Shown: in pieces, positions 53,038 to 61,829 of the stretch | How positions within the stretch are numbered: the stretch's first letter is position 1 | Layout: every line of letters starts with the position of its first letter | Notes under the pieces: generated by a model | Told to the model about the DNA's origin: nothing | Databases searched by the model: none | What the model saw: only the letters and a program-made list of their open reading frames with translations | Origin: Xanthobacteraceae bacterium | Lineage (GTDB): Bacteria; Pseudomonadota; Alphaproteobacteria; Rhizobiales; Xanthobacteraceae | Direction: 5' to 3' | DNA: 64,000 nt | Assembly (NCBI GenBank): GCA_022841625.1 | Contig: JALHRD010000022.1 | Location: 1-64,000 of the forward strand | Position numbers and translations under genes: made by a program

Positions 53038-54064
53038 AGGGAACCTTCAGGCTCGATTGGCGTTCCAGCCAGGCCGGCACTGGCAGGCCCTTGGCGCGCA
53101 GGAATACCGGGTTGAACAGTTTCGATTGATAGCGCGTGCCGTAGTCGCACAGCACGGTCACGATGGTGTGTCCGGGTCCGAGATCTTTGGCGAGACGGAT
53201 TGCGCCGGCGATATTGATCGCAGTTGAGCCGCCCATACAGAGGCCTTCATGTTCCAGGAGATCGAACAGCAGCGGGATCGCCACTTCATCCGGGATCAGA
53301 TAGGCGTTGTCGACTTTGATGTCTTCGATCATCGGCGTGATGCGCCCGAGACCAATGCCTTCCGAAACCGAACTTCCATCGCTCGCTTTGGCTTCGGCGT
53401 GGGCGAAGAAGTTAAACATGGCAGCGCCTTTCGGGTCGGCGACGCCAATGAGAATATCTTTTTTCTTCTCGCGCAGGAACATCGAGACGCCGGCGATCGT
53501 GCCGCCGGTGCCGATCGAACAGATGAAGCCATCGACCTTGCCCTGGGTGTCGCTCCAGATTTCGGGGCCGGTCGTGAGATAGTGCGCTTTGCGATTGTCG
53601 AGATTGTTCCATTGGTCGGCGAATAACACGCCATGCTGCTCGCGTTTGCGGAGTTCGTCGGCTAGCCGCCGTCCGACATGCTGATAATTGTTGGGATTGC
53701 TGTAGGGCACCGCCGGCACCTCGATCAGTTCGGCGCCACACAGCCGCAGCGTGTCTTTCTTTTCCTGGCTCTGGGTATCGGGCATCACAATGACGCTGCG
53801 GTAGCCGCGCGCATTGGCGACCAGCGTGAGGCCAATGCCGGTGTTGCCGGCGGTGGCCTCGACCACCAGCCCGCCCGGCTTGAGATCGCCGCGCTTTTCC
53901 GCCTCCAGGATCATTTGCCGCGCCGGCCGATCTTTGACCGACTGGCCGGGATTCATGAATTCAGCCTTGCCCAGAATGGTACAGCCGGTCGCCTCCGATG
54001 CCCGCGCGAGCTTAATCAGCGGCGTATTGCCGATGGTGTCGACGATTCCATCGCGAATTGGCAT
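53030..54064 (-). CDS. cysK: Cysteine synthase A
   Basis: A 344-residue PLP enzyme: GNTPLIKLARASEATGC, NPGQSVKDRPARQMI with the PLP lysine, VVEATAGNTGIGLTLVANARG and CSIGTGGTIAGVSMF. It makes cysteine from O-acetylserine and sulfide. It is longer than the usual 310-320 residues through its C-terminus. ATG 54064 follows a GAG ribosome site; GTG 54079 would add five residues. First gene of the cysK-sseA-persulfide dioxygenase run. Confidence 0.93.
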   Translation of the reverse strand: MPIRDGIVDTIGNTPLIKLARASEATGCTILGKAEFMNPGQSVKDRPARQMILEAEKRGDLKPGGLVVEATAGNTGIGLTLVANARGYRSVIVMPDTQSQEKKDTLRLCGAELIEVPAVPYSNPNNYQHVGRRLADELRKREQHGVLFADQWNNLDNRKAHYLTTGPEIWSDTQGKVDGFICSIGTGGTIAGVSMFLREKKKDILIGVADPKGAAMFNFFAHAEAKASDGSSVSEGIGLGRITPMIEDIKVDNAYLIPDEVAIPLLFDLLEHEGLCMGGSTAINIAGAIRLAKDLGPGHTIVTVLCDYGTRYQSKLFNPVFLRAKGLPVPAWLERQSSLKVPYV

Positions 54065-54136
54065 GCGTTCTCGATCCACAGGGTTGAGACCGCAACCTAA
54101 TTGGCCGGCTTAGGGCGGACAAGACCGTGCAACGGA

Positions 54137-55153
54137 CTATTGCAGCAGGTCCATGGTCTTGCGCACCACCGGCGCCGGTGTCTGGTAGATTTCCTGCACC
54201 AGTTTTTGAATTGCCAGGCCGGTTACGCCACGGATCTCGAACCTGGCTTTGGCGGCGTCGGCCAGGAAGTCCTTGTCCTGCATGGTCGCCGTAAAGGCCG
54301 TGCGCAGCGCGTCAACCCGTTCCTGCAGAACGCCGGGTGGGGCAGCGAATGGCCAGGCCATAACTTGTCGGCCGAAGATCAGCTTGAAGATGGCCCGGTC
54401 CTCGTCGGTCTTGGCGAGGTCCATGATCAGCGGCGTATCCGGCAGTTCGGGATGCTTGGACAGTCCCATTTGGAACAGAATGTTGAATTTCTTCTCCGGC
54501 AACCAGGTCGGGTGTGTGGCCTTTACGCTCGACCATGACCAGCCGCAGCGTCCCTGCACCTCCTGACGCTCCATCGCAAGATCGATGTCATTGCCGCCCG
54601 GATAGCCGGTGACAATGCGAAATTTGGTGCCGAGCACGCCGTTCGCCACTTTGGGAAACTGATAGGTGTCCGCGCCGGTGCCCGATGCGCCGACCACCAA
54701 TTCGCGCTCCTGGACCTGCTGATAGCGGACGACTCCGGCGGTGTGCCAGGCGACGCAGATGCTGATCTCGTCATTGGTGCTGCCGATCCAGTTGAACTGG
54801 GTGGCATCGAATTGGGCCGCCTTGTTGCCCAGAAGCGGCTCAAAGCCGATGCCGCGATTGAAGGTGCCGAACACTGATCCGTCCTTGGGCGCGGCATTGT
54901 AAAGAAAATTGGCAAGCCTGATGCCGCCGCCGCCGGCCAAATTCTTCGGCACCAGCACTGGATTGCCCGGAATGTATTTGCCCATATGGCGCGACAGGAT
55001 GCGGGTATAGGCGTCATAGCCGCCGCCGACGCTGGTGCCGATATAGACCTCGACGGCCTTGCCTCTGTAAAAATCGGCCACTGACTGCGCATGTGCCGGC
55101 GCGTTCGCGATCAGTAGCGCAAGGGCAGCAATGCGAATCGTCACGGACAACAC
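54137..55153 (-). CDS. Bug-family receptor, divergent subfamily (paralogue 1 of 3)
   Basis: A 338-residue periplasmic protein: leader ending PAHAQ, then VADFYRGKAVEVYIGTSVGG, GYDAYTRILSRHMGKYIPGN and RCGWSWSSVKATHP. It shares these stretches with the receptors at 56836, 57903 and 3731, so all four are one subfamily. No TctA/TctB genes are near, so it depends on a permease elsewhere, perhaps the one at 8765-10827. It follows the amidohydrolase gene by 21 bases. Confidence 0.88.
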   Translation of the reverse strand: MLSVTIRIAALALLIANAPAHAQSVADFYRGKAVEVYIGTSVGGGYDAYTRILSRHMGKYIPGNPVLVPKNLAGGGGIRLANFLYNAAPKDGSVFGTFNRGIGFEPLLGNKAAQFDATQFNWIGSTNDEISICVAWHTAGVVRYQQVQERELVVGASGTGADTYQFPKVANGVLGTKFRIVTGYPGGNDIDLAMERQEVQGRCGWSWSSVKATHPTWLPEKKFNILFQMGLSKHPELPDTPLIMDLAKTDEDRAIFKLIFGRQVMAWPFAAPPGVLQERVDALRTAFTATMQDKDFLADAAKARFEIRGVTGLAIQKLVQEIYQTPAPVVRKTMDLLQ

Positions 55154-55174
55154 GCCAGGCTCCTGTGTTTAAGG

Positions 55175-56392
55175 CTAAACCGCCTGCGCGAGCTTGCGCG
55201 CGCCCAGCTTGAGATTGAACAGCCGGTCGGCATTGCCGCCAAGAATGTTGCGTTTGGCCTCCTCGCTGAGGAACGGCAGATCGTAGATTGTCGACGGCAG
55301 GTCGAAATCCCAATGCGGATAGTCGGACGAATAGAGCAGTTGGGTTTCCGCGTTGATGACGCGTAAGGTCTCCTTAAGCAGCCCCATGTCGGTGATTTCC
55401 ATCGGCTGGGAGGCCCAGAACATGTCGCGCATGTAGTCGGATGGCATTTTCTTGAGGGCAGGGGCCTCCGATGTGCGCATCAGGTATTCATTGTCGAAGC
55501 GCTGCATCATGAACGGAATCCAGGCGAGGCCGCTTTCGAGCCAAATCACTTTGAGCTTGGGAAACCGCTCGGGCAGGCCGTTGATGATCCAGTTAGCGAG
55601 ATGGATCATGTTGTACCAGACGAACCCAAGCGCATGCACTGAGATGAAGCGGTTGAGCATGCCCTGTGCCTGATCGTGCCAGTGATAAGAACCATGGAAG
55701 GCAATCGGCAGGCCCATTTCTTCCAGAAGGGCGTAGGTTTTCATGTATTGGTTGGCATGCACCGGCCGATAGCGCGTCGACGTGATCAGGAAGCCGACCA
55801 CGCCCTTCTTCTGGCCGAACTCCTTGACGAAATCGTAAGTCGCGTCCGGATCGTTGAACGGCAAATATAGCATCGAAACCAGCCGCTCCTCATGCGCCAA
55901 AATCTTGTCGCAAAGCCAGCGGTTATAGGCGCGCGACAGAGCGATTTCGACTTCGACCTGCGGATGTACGCCAAGCGCCAGCATCGGTGTCGGGAACAGA
56001 ACCGCGACATCGACGCCAACTGCATCCATCCAACGTTTGGTGAGCGCTGCGTCACGCTGGGTCTCGCCGGCGGGGGTTTTCTCAAAACTGCGCTGGCCGT
56101 AGCGCGGGATGCGTCCACCCATGTCCTGATAGCCGACCATGGTGTTCATGATTCGCGCGTTTTTGGCGTTTGGGCGGGAGGTTGCGGTCGCCAGTTGCTT
56201 GAGAACCGGATCGTCGAGGTATTCGAGAATTTCCGACATCGATTCGGTTTCATAGTGGTGTGAATCGACATCGACAATCGGGAAGCGCTGGTAGCCGCGC
56301 TCTTTGGCCTGTTTGGACGCGTGCGCCAGCAATTTTGTCGTATCGAATTCTTCGACCGACATGCGGCGGAAATCGTTGGGTTGCAGGTCCAT
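55175..56392 (-). CDS. Amidohydrolase-family (Amidohydro_2) enzyme
   Basis: A 405-residue TIM-barrel metal hydrolase/decarboxylase. Metal-site candidates are FPIVDVDSHHYETES near residue 33, the His in PIAFHGSYHWHDQ and the Asp in LYSSDYPHWDFD. Members of PF04909 hydrolyse or decarboxylate aromatic and related acids (for example ACMSD-type decarboxylases). ATG 56392 has GAGGA upstream; the open frame continues for 45 codons without likeness. The Rieske gene lies 11 bases upstream. Confidence 0.85.
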   Translation of the reverse strand: MDLQPNDFRRMSVEEFDTTKLLAHASKQAKERGYQRFPIVDVDSHHYETESMSEILEYLDDPVLKQLATATSRPNAKNARIMNTMVGYQDMGGRIPRYGQRSFEKTPAGETQRDAALTKRWMDAVGVDVAVLFPTPMLALGVHPQVEVEIALSRAYNRWLCDKILAHEERLVSMLYLPFNDPDATYDFVKEFGQKKGVVGFLITSTRYRPVHANQYMKTYALLEEMGLPIAFHGSYHWHDQAQGMLNRFISVHALGFVWYNMIHLANWIINGLPERFPKLKVIWLESGLAWIPFMMQRFDNEYLMRTSEAPALKKMPSDYMRDMFWASQPMEITDMGLLKETLRVINAETQLLYSSDYPHWDFDLPSTIYDLPFLSEEAKRNILGGNADRLFNLKLGARKLAQAV

Positions 56393-56403
56393 GATTGTCC
56401 TCG

Positions 56404-56772
56404 TTATCCGGCGACCACGTAGAGTTCGTCGTCGCGCCGGCGGATTTCGAACGATTTCAGGCGGAGTTTGCGGTTGCCGACGCATTCGCCGGTTCGGATA
56501 TCGTATTCGTAGCCATGCCAGGGGCAAACGAAATGGGCATCACTGGCCGAGAACTTCTGCCCGATCCAGGTCTTGTCTGGGGCGAGCACGTCCTCGACCT
56601 TGTGCATGATGACGCCCTCGCAGCAGGGGCCGCCCTGATGCAGGCAGAGGTTTTCATAAGCGTAAAAATTGCCCTGCCAGTGGAACACGCCGATCTCCTG
56701 GCCGCCATGGAACACGATGCGGCGGTCGCCCTCGGCGAAATCTCCGATTTTTGAAACGAATACTTCCGGCAT
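56404..56772 (-). CDS. Rieske-type [2Fe-2S] ferredoxin
   Basis: A 122-residue protein with both Rieske boxes: CLHQGG (CxH) and CPWHGYEYD (CxxH), spaced as in dioxygenase-associated ferredoxins. The first box is followed by an extra Cys pair (GGPCCEGVI). It has no signal peptide, so it acts in the cytoplasm as electron carrier. No oxygenase large subunit or reductase is adjacent, so its partner is unknown. Placed between the amidohydrolase and a Bug receptor in one operon. Confidence 0.92.
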   Translation of the reverse strand: MPEVFVSKIGDFAEGDRRIVFHGGQEIGVFHWQGNFYAYENLCLHQGGPCCEGVIMHKVEDVLAPDKTWIGQKFSASDAHFVCPWHGYEYDIRTGECVGNRKLRLKSFEIRRRDDELYVVAG

Positions 56773-56835
56773 GTCCGTCCCTTTTGTTCTTGCGTCGGTT
56801 TTCTTTAGCAAAGCATGTGCTTGGTGCAAATCAAG

Positions 56836-57852
56836 CTATTTGAGCATCTCGATTGTCGTTTGAACGATTGGTGCGGGTGTTGCGTATAGTTCAACGATCA
56901 GCCGCTCGATATCCGCGCCGGCGGTCGGCATGACGTCGAGTTTGGCCTTGGCGGCATCCGCGAGGAAAGCCGGGTCCCTCATGGTTGCATCGAACGCTTT
57001 GCGCAATGCATCAATGCGGTCTTTTGGCAGTCCGGGCGGGGCGACAAAAGGCCACGCAATCTCCTGACGGGCGAAGACAAGTCTTGCAATGTCACGTTCT
57101 TCGGACGTTCGGGTGCTTTCGATAACGAGCGGGACGTGCGGTAGATCGGGATGTTTGCTGAGCCCGAGTTGTAGCAAGATATGCATCTGCTTTTGTTCGA
57201 CCCACGATAGGCGCGTCGCCTTGACCGCGGACCATGACCACGCGCATCGGCCACCGAGTTCGCCGCGTTCAAGTGCCAGTGAGATTTCGTTGCCGCCAGG
57301 GTAACCGGTGACGATCCTCATCCGCGTGCCGAGCACGCCGTTGATGACCTTGGCAAATATGCTGGTGTCCGCATTGTTTCCGGTCGAGCCGACGACAAGC
57401 TCCTTGTGCCGTAGATCCTCGATTGAGGTTACGCCGCTGGTGTGCCAGGCCACGCAGATTGAAGTTTCGCTGCTGGTGCTGCCAATCCAGATCAATTTGG
57501 TCGGGTCGAATTGAACGGCTTTATTGCCCAGGAGGGGATCGAACGGGACGCTGCGAAAGACGATCCCAAACGTCGTGCCGTCGCGGGGCGCGGAATTGTA
57601 CAGGACGTTCGGCAGGCGCACGCCGCCCGCGCCTTCGACGTTTCGGGGCACGACCGTCGGATTGCCAGGAATATGTTTGCCAATGTGGCGGGCCAGAAGC
57701 CGGCCATGAAGGTCGTAGCCGCCGCCAACGCTGGCGCCAATGTCCAAATGAATGGTCTTGCCGCGGTAGAATTCGGCGGGTGTCTGGCTGTGCGCGGGCA
57801 ACGAGAATGCGAGCGCGATTGCGACGGCGCAGGGCGTTATGATCGGTCGCAT
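56836..57852 (-). CDS. Bug-family receptor, divergent subfamily (paralogue 2 of 3)
   Basis: A 338-residue periplasmic protein with leader ending PAHSQ and mature start PAEFYRGKTIHLDIGASVGG. Close paralogue of the proteins on both sides (shared GNPTVVPRNVEGAGG, ALERGELGGRCAWSWSAVKA, PFVAPPGLPKDR). Its ligand is unknown; differences around WHTSGV and the C-terminus suggest it recognises a related but distinct compound. Confidence 0.88.
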   Translation of the reverse strand: MRPIITPCAVAIALAFSLPAHSQTPAEFYRGKTIHLDIGASVGGGYDLHGRLLARHIGKHIPGNPTVVPRNVEGAGGVRLPNVLYNSAPRDGTTFGIVFRSVPFDPLLGNKAVQFDPTKLIWIGSTSSETSICVAWHTSGVTSIEDLRHKELVVGSTGNNADTSIFAKVINGVLGTRMRIVTGYPGGNEISLALERGELGGRCAWSWSAVKATRLSWVEQKQMHILLQLGLSKHPDLPHVPLVIESTRTSEERDIARLVFARQEIAWPFVAPPGLPKDRIDALRKAFDATMRDPAFLADAAKAKLDVMPTAGADIERLIVELYATPAPIVQTTIEMLK

Positions 57853-57902
57853 CTCAATCCTTTTGCCCGCAGCGCTGCGAAACCAGCACCAGGACTTGTT
57901 CG

Positions 57903-58922
57903 CTACTTCAGCATTTCCGAAGTCTTTTCGACAACGGGCGCTGGGGTCGCGTGGAGTTCGGCAACCAGTCGTTGAGCCTCGCCGCCGGATACCGGCAGAA
58001 TTTCAAGTCGCGCTTTGTGGGCGCCGGCCAGCAGCTCAGGATCGGCCATGGCCTTGAGAAATGCCGTCCGTAAAACCTCGACGCGATCCTTCGGCACGCC
58101 CGGCGGTGCCAGGAACGGATAGGCGATCTGCTGACGGGCGAACACCAGGCGCAGGATGTCGCGTTGCTCGTCGGTCTTGGCGAGGTCGATCACCAATGGG
58201 ACATTCGGCATGTCCGGATGTTTGCTCAGGGCCAACTGTGTCAGGAGATTGACCTGCTTGCGTTCAAGCCATTCACGGCGGGTTGCCTGGACGCTCGACC
58301 ACGACCAGCCGCAGCGGCCGCCAACTTCGCCGCGCTCCATCGCCAATAGCATTTCATTGCCGCCACGATAGCCGCCGATCAACCGCATGCGGGTGCCAAG
58401 CACGCCATTGATGATCTTGCTGAACTGATAGGCGTCGGCGCCGGCTCCGGAATGGGCGACCACCAGTTCTTTGGACAGCATGTCATTGAACGTCGTGACG
58501 CCACTGCCATGCCATGACACGCAGAGGCTGACTTCGCTGCTGGCGCTGCCAATCCAATTGAATTGCGTGGCGTCGAACTGTGCGGCCTTGTTACCGAACA
58601 ACGGTTCAAAGGCGGTGGCGCGGTAGATGGTCCCAATGCTGGTGCCGTCGCGCGGCGCCGTATTGTAGAGCAGGTTGGCGAGCCGCAACCCACCGGCTCC
58701 GTCGATATTTTTGGCGACAATCGTTGGATTGCCCGGGATGTATTTGCCCATCGTGCGGGCAAGCAGGCGCGCATGGGCATCGTAGCCGCCGCCGACCGTC
58801 GAACTGATGCCGATTTCGATGGTTCGTCCCTGGTAGAATTCCGCCGGCGTTTGCGCCTGCGTCGACGCGACGGCGTGAAACAACGCCATCGCCACACTGG
58901 TCGGGCCGATCAGATATCGCAC
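57903..58922 (-). CDS. Bug-family receptor, divergent subfamily (paralogue 3 of 3)
   Basis: A 339-residue periplasmic protein; leader YLIGPTSVAMALFHAVASTQ, then PAEFYQGRTIEIGISSTVGG and GYDAHARLLARTMGKYIPGN. GTG 58922 is chosen because GAGGG stands just upstream and the length then matches the two paralogues; the frame is open for 68 codons more, which overlap the bicupin gene. It follows that gene by 29 bases and is followed by paralogue 2 after 50. Confidence 0.88.
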   Translation of the reverse strand: MRYLIGPTSVAMALFHAVASTQAQTPAEFYQGRTIEIGISSTVGGGYDAHARLLARTMGKYIPGNPTIVAKNIDGAGGLRLANLLYNTAPRDGTSIGTIYRATAFEPLFGNKAAQFDATQFNWIGSASSEVSLCVSWHGSGVTTFNDMLSKELVVAHSGAGADAYQFSKIINGVLGTRMRLIGGYRGGNEMLLAMERGEVGGRCGWSWSSVQATRREWLERKQVNLLTQLALSKHPDMPNVPLVIDLAKTDEQRDILRLVFARQQIAYPFLAPPGVPKDRVEVLRTAFLKAMADPELLAGAHKARLEILPVSGGEAQRLVAELHATPAPVVEKTSEMLK

Positions 58923-58951
58923 GCCACCCTCGTTATTGCGCAGTCCAGAAA

Positions 58952-59815
58952 TCAATCCTGCTTGATCTGGGTGCTGGTCGCGGGGCCCATGCCGGTAATG
59001 AGCACCATCACTTCTTCGTCCTTGGCGCCGTCGAAATGGATACCGCGGCCGAAATGGGTCACGAAGGTTCCGGTTGGCATTGGCACGGTGTTGTTTTGAT
59101 CGAATTTCGGACCGCTGCCGACCCACCAGATTCCCTTCAGGACCGTGATGAAGCGGTCATTGGGATGGAAATGCGGACGGCTGAAAGCGCCGGGCGAGAA
59201 CCGGTTGATCACCATATAGGGCCCCTCCTTCGACGGATCGCCGTACAGGATGACCTGATTGGTCGGCGACTTGTTGAAGGGGTCGCGCCATTTGTACTGA
59301 TCGGGCGCGAGGTAAGTCACGGCGGTGGGATTGAGCGAACTGAATTTCCCCTCGGTTTCGGTGGCGCGGGTGCTTGCCGCTGGGCCGACGCCGGCGATCA
59401 AGAGCACCGCATCTTCCTCCTTGGCGCCGTCCCAATGCACGCCATTGGCGAGATGGGTGACGAATGTCCCGGCGCGCATGGGGATGGTGTTCGGGGGATC
59501 AAACGCCGTGCCGGTGCCGTTCCACCAGGTGCCACCGAGCACAAAGATCATGCGATCGTTGGGGTGGGAATGCGGCCGGCTGAAATTGCCGCCTTTGTTC
59601 CATTTGGTGAGGTTGACATAAAAGCCGCTGGTGCCGTCGCCATGGAGCGATACGCCATTGGCCGGCGACTTATTGAACGGGTCGCGCCATTTGAACTGGT
59701 CTTGCTTGAGATAGACAACCGATTTTGGATCGAGCTCCACCGCCAACGCGGCGTTTGCCAGCATGACGGCCAGCGCGGGGAGCGTAAACGTCAAAAATCG
59801 GCGCGTGGTGGTCAT
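58952..59815 (-). CDS. Secreted bicupin (two tandem cupin domains)
   Basis: A 287-residue protein with a signal peptide (RRFLTFTLPALAVMLANAAL) and two cupin domains that repeat one another: LKQDQFKWRDPFNKSPANG with FSRPHSHPNDRMIFVLGGTW, and LAPDQYKWRDPFNKSPTNQ with FSRPHFHPNDRFITVLKGIW. Both have the His-x-His metal motif, and the later His in GVHWDGAK and GIHFDGAK. Metal-dependent oxygenase, isomerase or binding function is possible; the leader puts it in the periplasm. First gene of the 54-60 kb operon. Confidence 0.88.
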   Translation of the reverse strand: MTTTRRFLTFTLPALAVMLANAALAVELDPKSVVYLKQDQFKWRDPFNKSPANGVSLHGDGTSGFYVNLTKWNKGGNFSRPHSHPNDRMIFVLGGTWWNGTGTAFDPPNTIPMRAGTFVTHLANGVHWDGAKEEDAVLLIAGVGPAASTRATETEGKFSSLNPTAVTYLAPDQYKWRDPFNKSPTNQVILYGDPSKEGPYMVINRFSPGAFSRPHFHPNDRFITVLKGIWWVGSGPKFDQNNTVPMPTGTFVTHFGRGIHFDGAKDEEVMVLITGMGPATSTQIKQD

Positions 59816-59981
59816 TGGCGCCCTCCCATGTCTTATTTGTTGCAGCCGGTTCGGCGCCGGTTTGTCGTCAGCCTAACGCCCCTGCTAGCGCGGGGAAAGC
59901 GCCGGATTTCCGAATTCCGTTGGGCGGGCGAGTTGCTATGATTGGCGCTGGCGAGGCGAACTGAGATCAGGGGAGAGATGA

Positions 59982-61151
59982 ATGCGACGGATGGCGGTTG
60001 TGGCGGCTTTTGCATTGGCGATGACGGCGGCTTCGGCTTATGCGATCACCGGCGAAAAGGCCGAATTCAAGAAGGTTGCCGACGATGTCTATGCCTTTGT
60101 CGGCAAACTCAATGACGCCAATGCGCTGGTGGTCGTGACCTCCCAAGGCGTGGTCGTGGTGGACACCGGCAACAATCCGCCGGAGACACGGCTGTTGCAG
60201 CAATTCATCCGTGGGGTCACGAGCCAGCCGATCCGCTACGTCATCATAACGCAGAACCACGGCGACCATACCGGCGGCACGCCGTTGTTCGCGCCGCCCG
60301 CGACCGTCATCGTGCATGATCGCGTCGCCAAGGATTGGGCAAGCTGGAAGCCACATCAGATAAAATCATGGCGCACGCGGTTTCGCGAGCGCACCGAGGC
60401 GATGAAGAATGTTCATCCGCTCGATCATGTCGTGAGCTTTAGCAACAACATGTCGCTGAAGCTCGGCGGCAAGACCATTGAGCTGCTCTACGTTGACGAT
60501 CCGCACAATCCGGGCGACATCGCGGTGTGGTTGCCTGAAAGTGGCGTCATGCATGCCGGTTTTGTCGGCTATATCGACCGCCATCCCGACATTCGTCCGG
60601 ATTACAGCCATGGCACCACCTGGGGAATGCTGCGGCAGCTTGAGGTGTTTAGCGCGCTCAAGCCGCGAGTGATGGTCCCGGCGCACGGGCCGCTCGGCGA
60701 CGTCAAGGACTTACATGCTTTGACCGATTACCTCTTGTTGGCCCGCAAGAAGGTTCTTGTCATGCTGCAACAAGGGCTGCCGCTCGCTGACATCATTAAG
60801 CAGTTTCACATGAACGAGTACAAAGGCTGGGACCGCGAGTCGCATTTTGCCTGGATCGCGGAAACGCTCTATCGCGAACTGCAAGGCATGGGGCCGCAGC
60901 TTGTGACGCTGGTCGAGGAGCGGCTCAGCGGTACGATCACGCAGGTCGGTCAGGAGGGACGGCGGCTGACCGTTCGCACCGATGCCAGTCGGGAAATACG
61001 ATTGCGCGTCACCTCCGATACCGACATTACCGGGGCGGCCGATCGCTCGCAGCTTAAGGCCGGCATGAGGGCGAGCGCGCTCTATGTTGTGCCGCAAGGC
61101 GCCAACGCCGCGCTCGGCTTTGATGTCTATGAGCTGGGCGTGGCGCCGTAG
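59982..61151 (+). CDS. Secreted MBL-fold hydrolase with C-terminal beta domain
   Basis: A 389-residue protein with a signal peptide (MRRMAVVAAFALAMTAASAY) and a metallo-beta-lactamase fold: VVVVDTGNNPPETRLL, then ITQNHGDHTGG where HxHxDH reads QNHGDH, so the first metal His is replaced by Gln; VMVPAHGPLG supplies a later His. From about 310 a small beta domain (SGTITQVGQEGRRLTVRTD) resembles DUF5666-like OB folds. Divergent from the bicupin operon across 166 bases; a shared promoter region is likely. Substrate unknown. Confidence 0.8.
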   Translation: MRRMAVVAAFALAMTAASAYAITGEKAEFKKVADDVYAFVGKLNDANALVVVTSQGVVVVDTGNNPPETRLLQQFIRGVTSQPIRYVIITQNHGDHTGGTPLFAPPATVIVHDRVAKDWASWKPHQIKSWRTRFRERTEAMKNVHPLDHVVSFSNNMSLKLGGKTIELLYVDDPHNPGDIAVWLPESGVMHAGFVGYIDRHPDIRPDYSHGTTWGMLRQLEVFSALKPRVMVPAHGPLGDVKDLHALTDYLLLARKKVLVMLQQGLPLADIIKQFHMNEYKGWDRESHFAWIAETLYRELQGMGPQLVTLVEERLSGTITQVGQEGRRLTVRTDASREIRLRVTSDTDITGAADRSQLKAGMRASALYVVPQGANAALGFDVYELGVAP

Positions 61152-61160
61152 TTGCGGTGG

Positions 61161-61829
61161 TTAGAGGCCGGCCAAGCCGGCCAATGCCGGTTTGAGCTCG
61201 ATGATCCCGCGGTAGCACATCTCGAGCGCTACGTAGAGAATGACCGCCAAGCCGACATAGGCAATCCAGCGGTGCTTCTCCAAAAGCCGCGCGATGTAGG
61301 CGGACGCAATCCCCATCAACGCGATTGATAGTATAAGCCCGAAGACCAACACATAGGGATGGTCGCGGGCGGCACCGGCGACGGCCAGCACATTGTCGAG
61401 CGACATCGATACGTCGGCGATCAGGATCTGCAAGGTCGCTTGACCGAGCGTCTTACGGGGCGCCCCCCCGGCAATAGTCCCGTCGGCGTTGAGGTCGCGA
61501 TCGCTGACCGCCTCGACGGCAGCGTGCTCGGCCTCGTGCGAGACGCGCAGCTCGCGCCACATCTTCCAGGAGACCCACAGCAGCAGTATCCCGCCAGCGA
61601 GCAAAAGGCCGACGATCTGGAGCAGCTGTGTGGTGACGGCCGCAAAGCCGATGCGCATCAACGTGGCTGCCGCGATGCCGATCAGGATGGCCTTGGCACG
61701 CTGGTGGGCCGGTAGACCGGCAGCTGCTAGTCCGATGACAATGGCATTGTCGCCGGCCAGCACCAGGTCGATGATGACAACTTTAACGAACGCCGAAATT
61801 ACGTCGGCGGAAAACATTCCTTCCAACAC
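61161..61829 (-). CDS. TerC-family integral membrane protein
   Basis: A 222-residue protein with seven membrane segments. TerC signatures: IIDLVLAGDNAIVIGLA and ILIADVSMSLDNVLAVAGAA, each with an acidic residue in the membrane that may bind a metal. The family includes manganese exporters (MntP-like roles, Alx) and tellurite-linked TerC; manganese export is the most likely role (inference). GTG 61829 lies 11 bases after AGGAGG; ATG 61817 is an alternative. Confidence 0.88.
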   Translation of the reverse strand: MLEGMFSADVISAFVKVVIIDLVLAGDNAIVIGLAAAGLPAHQRAKAILIGIAAATLMRIGFAAVTTQLLQIVGLLLAGGILLLWVSWKMWRELRVSHEAEHAAVEAVSDRDLNADGTIAGGAPRKTLGQATLQILIADVSMSLDNVLAVAGAARDHPYVLVFGLILSIALMGIASAYIARLLEKHRWIAYVGLAVILYVALEMCYRGIIELKPALAGLAGL

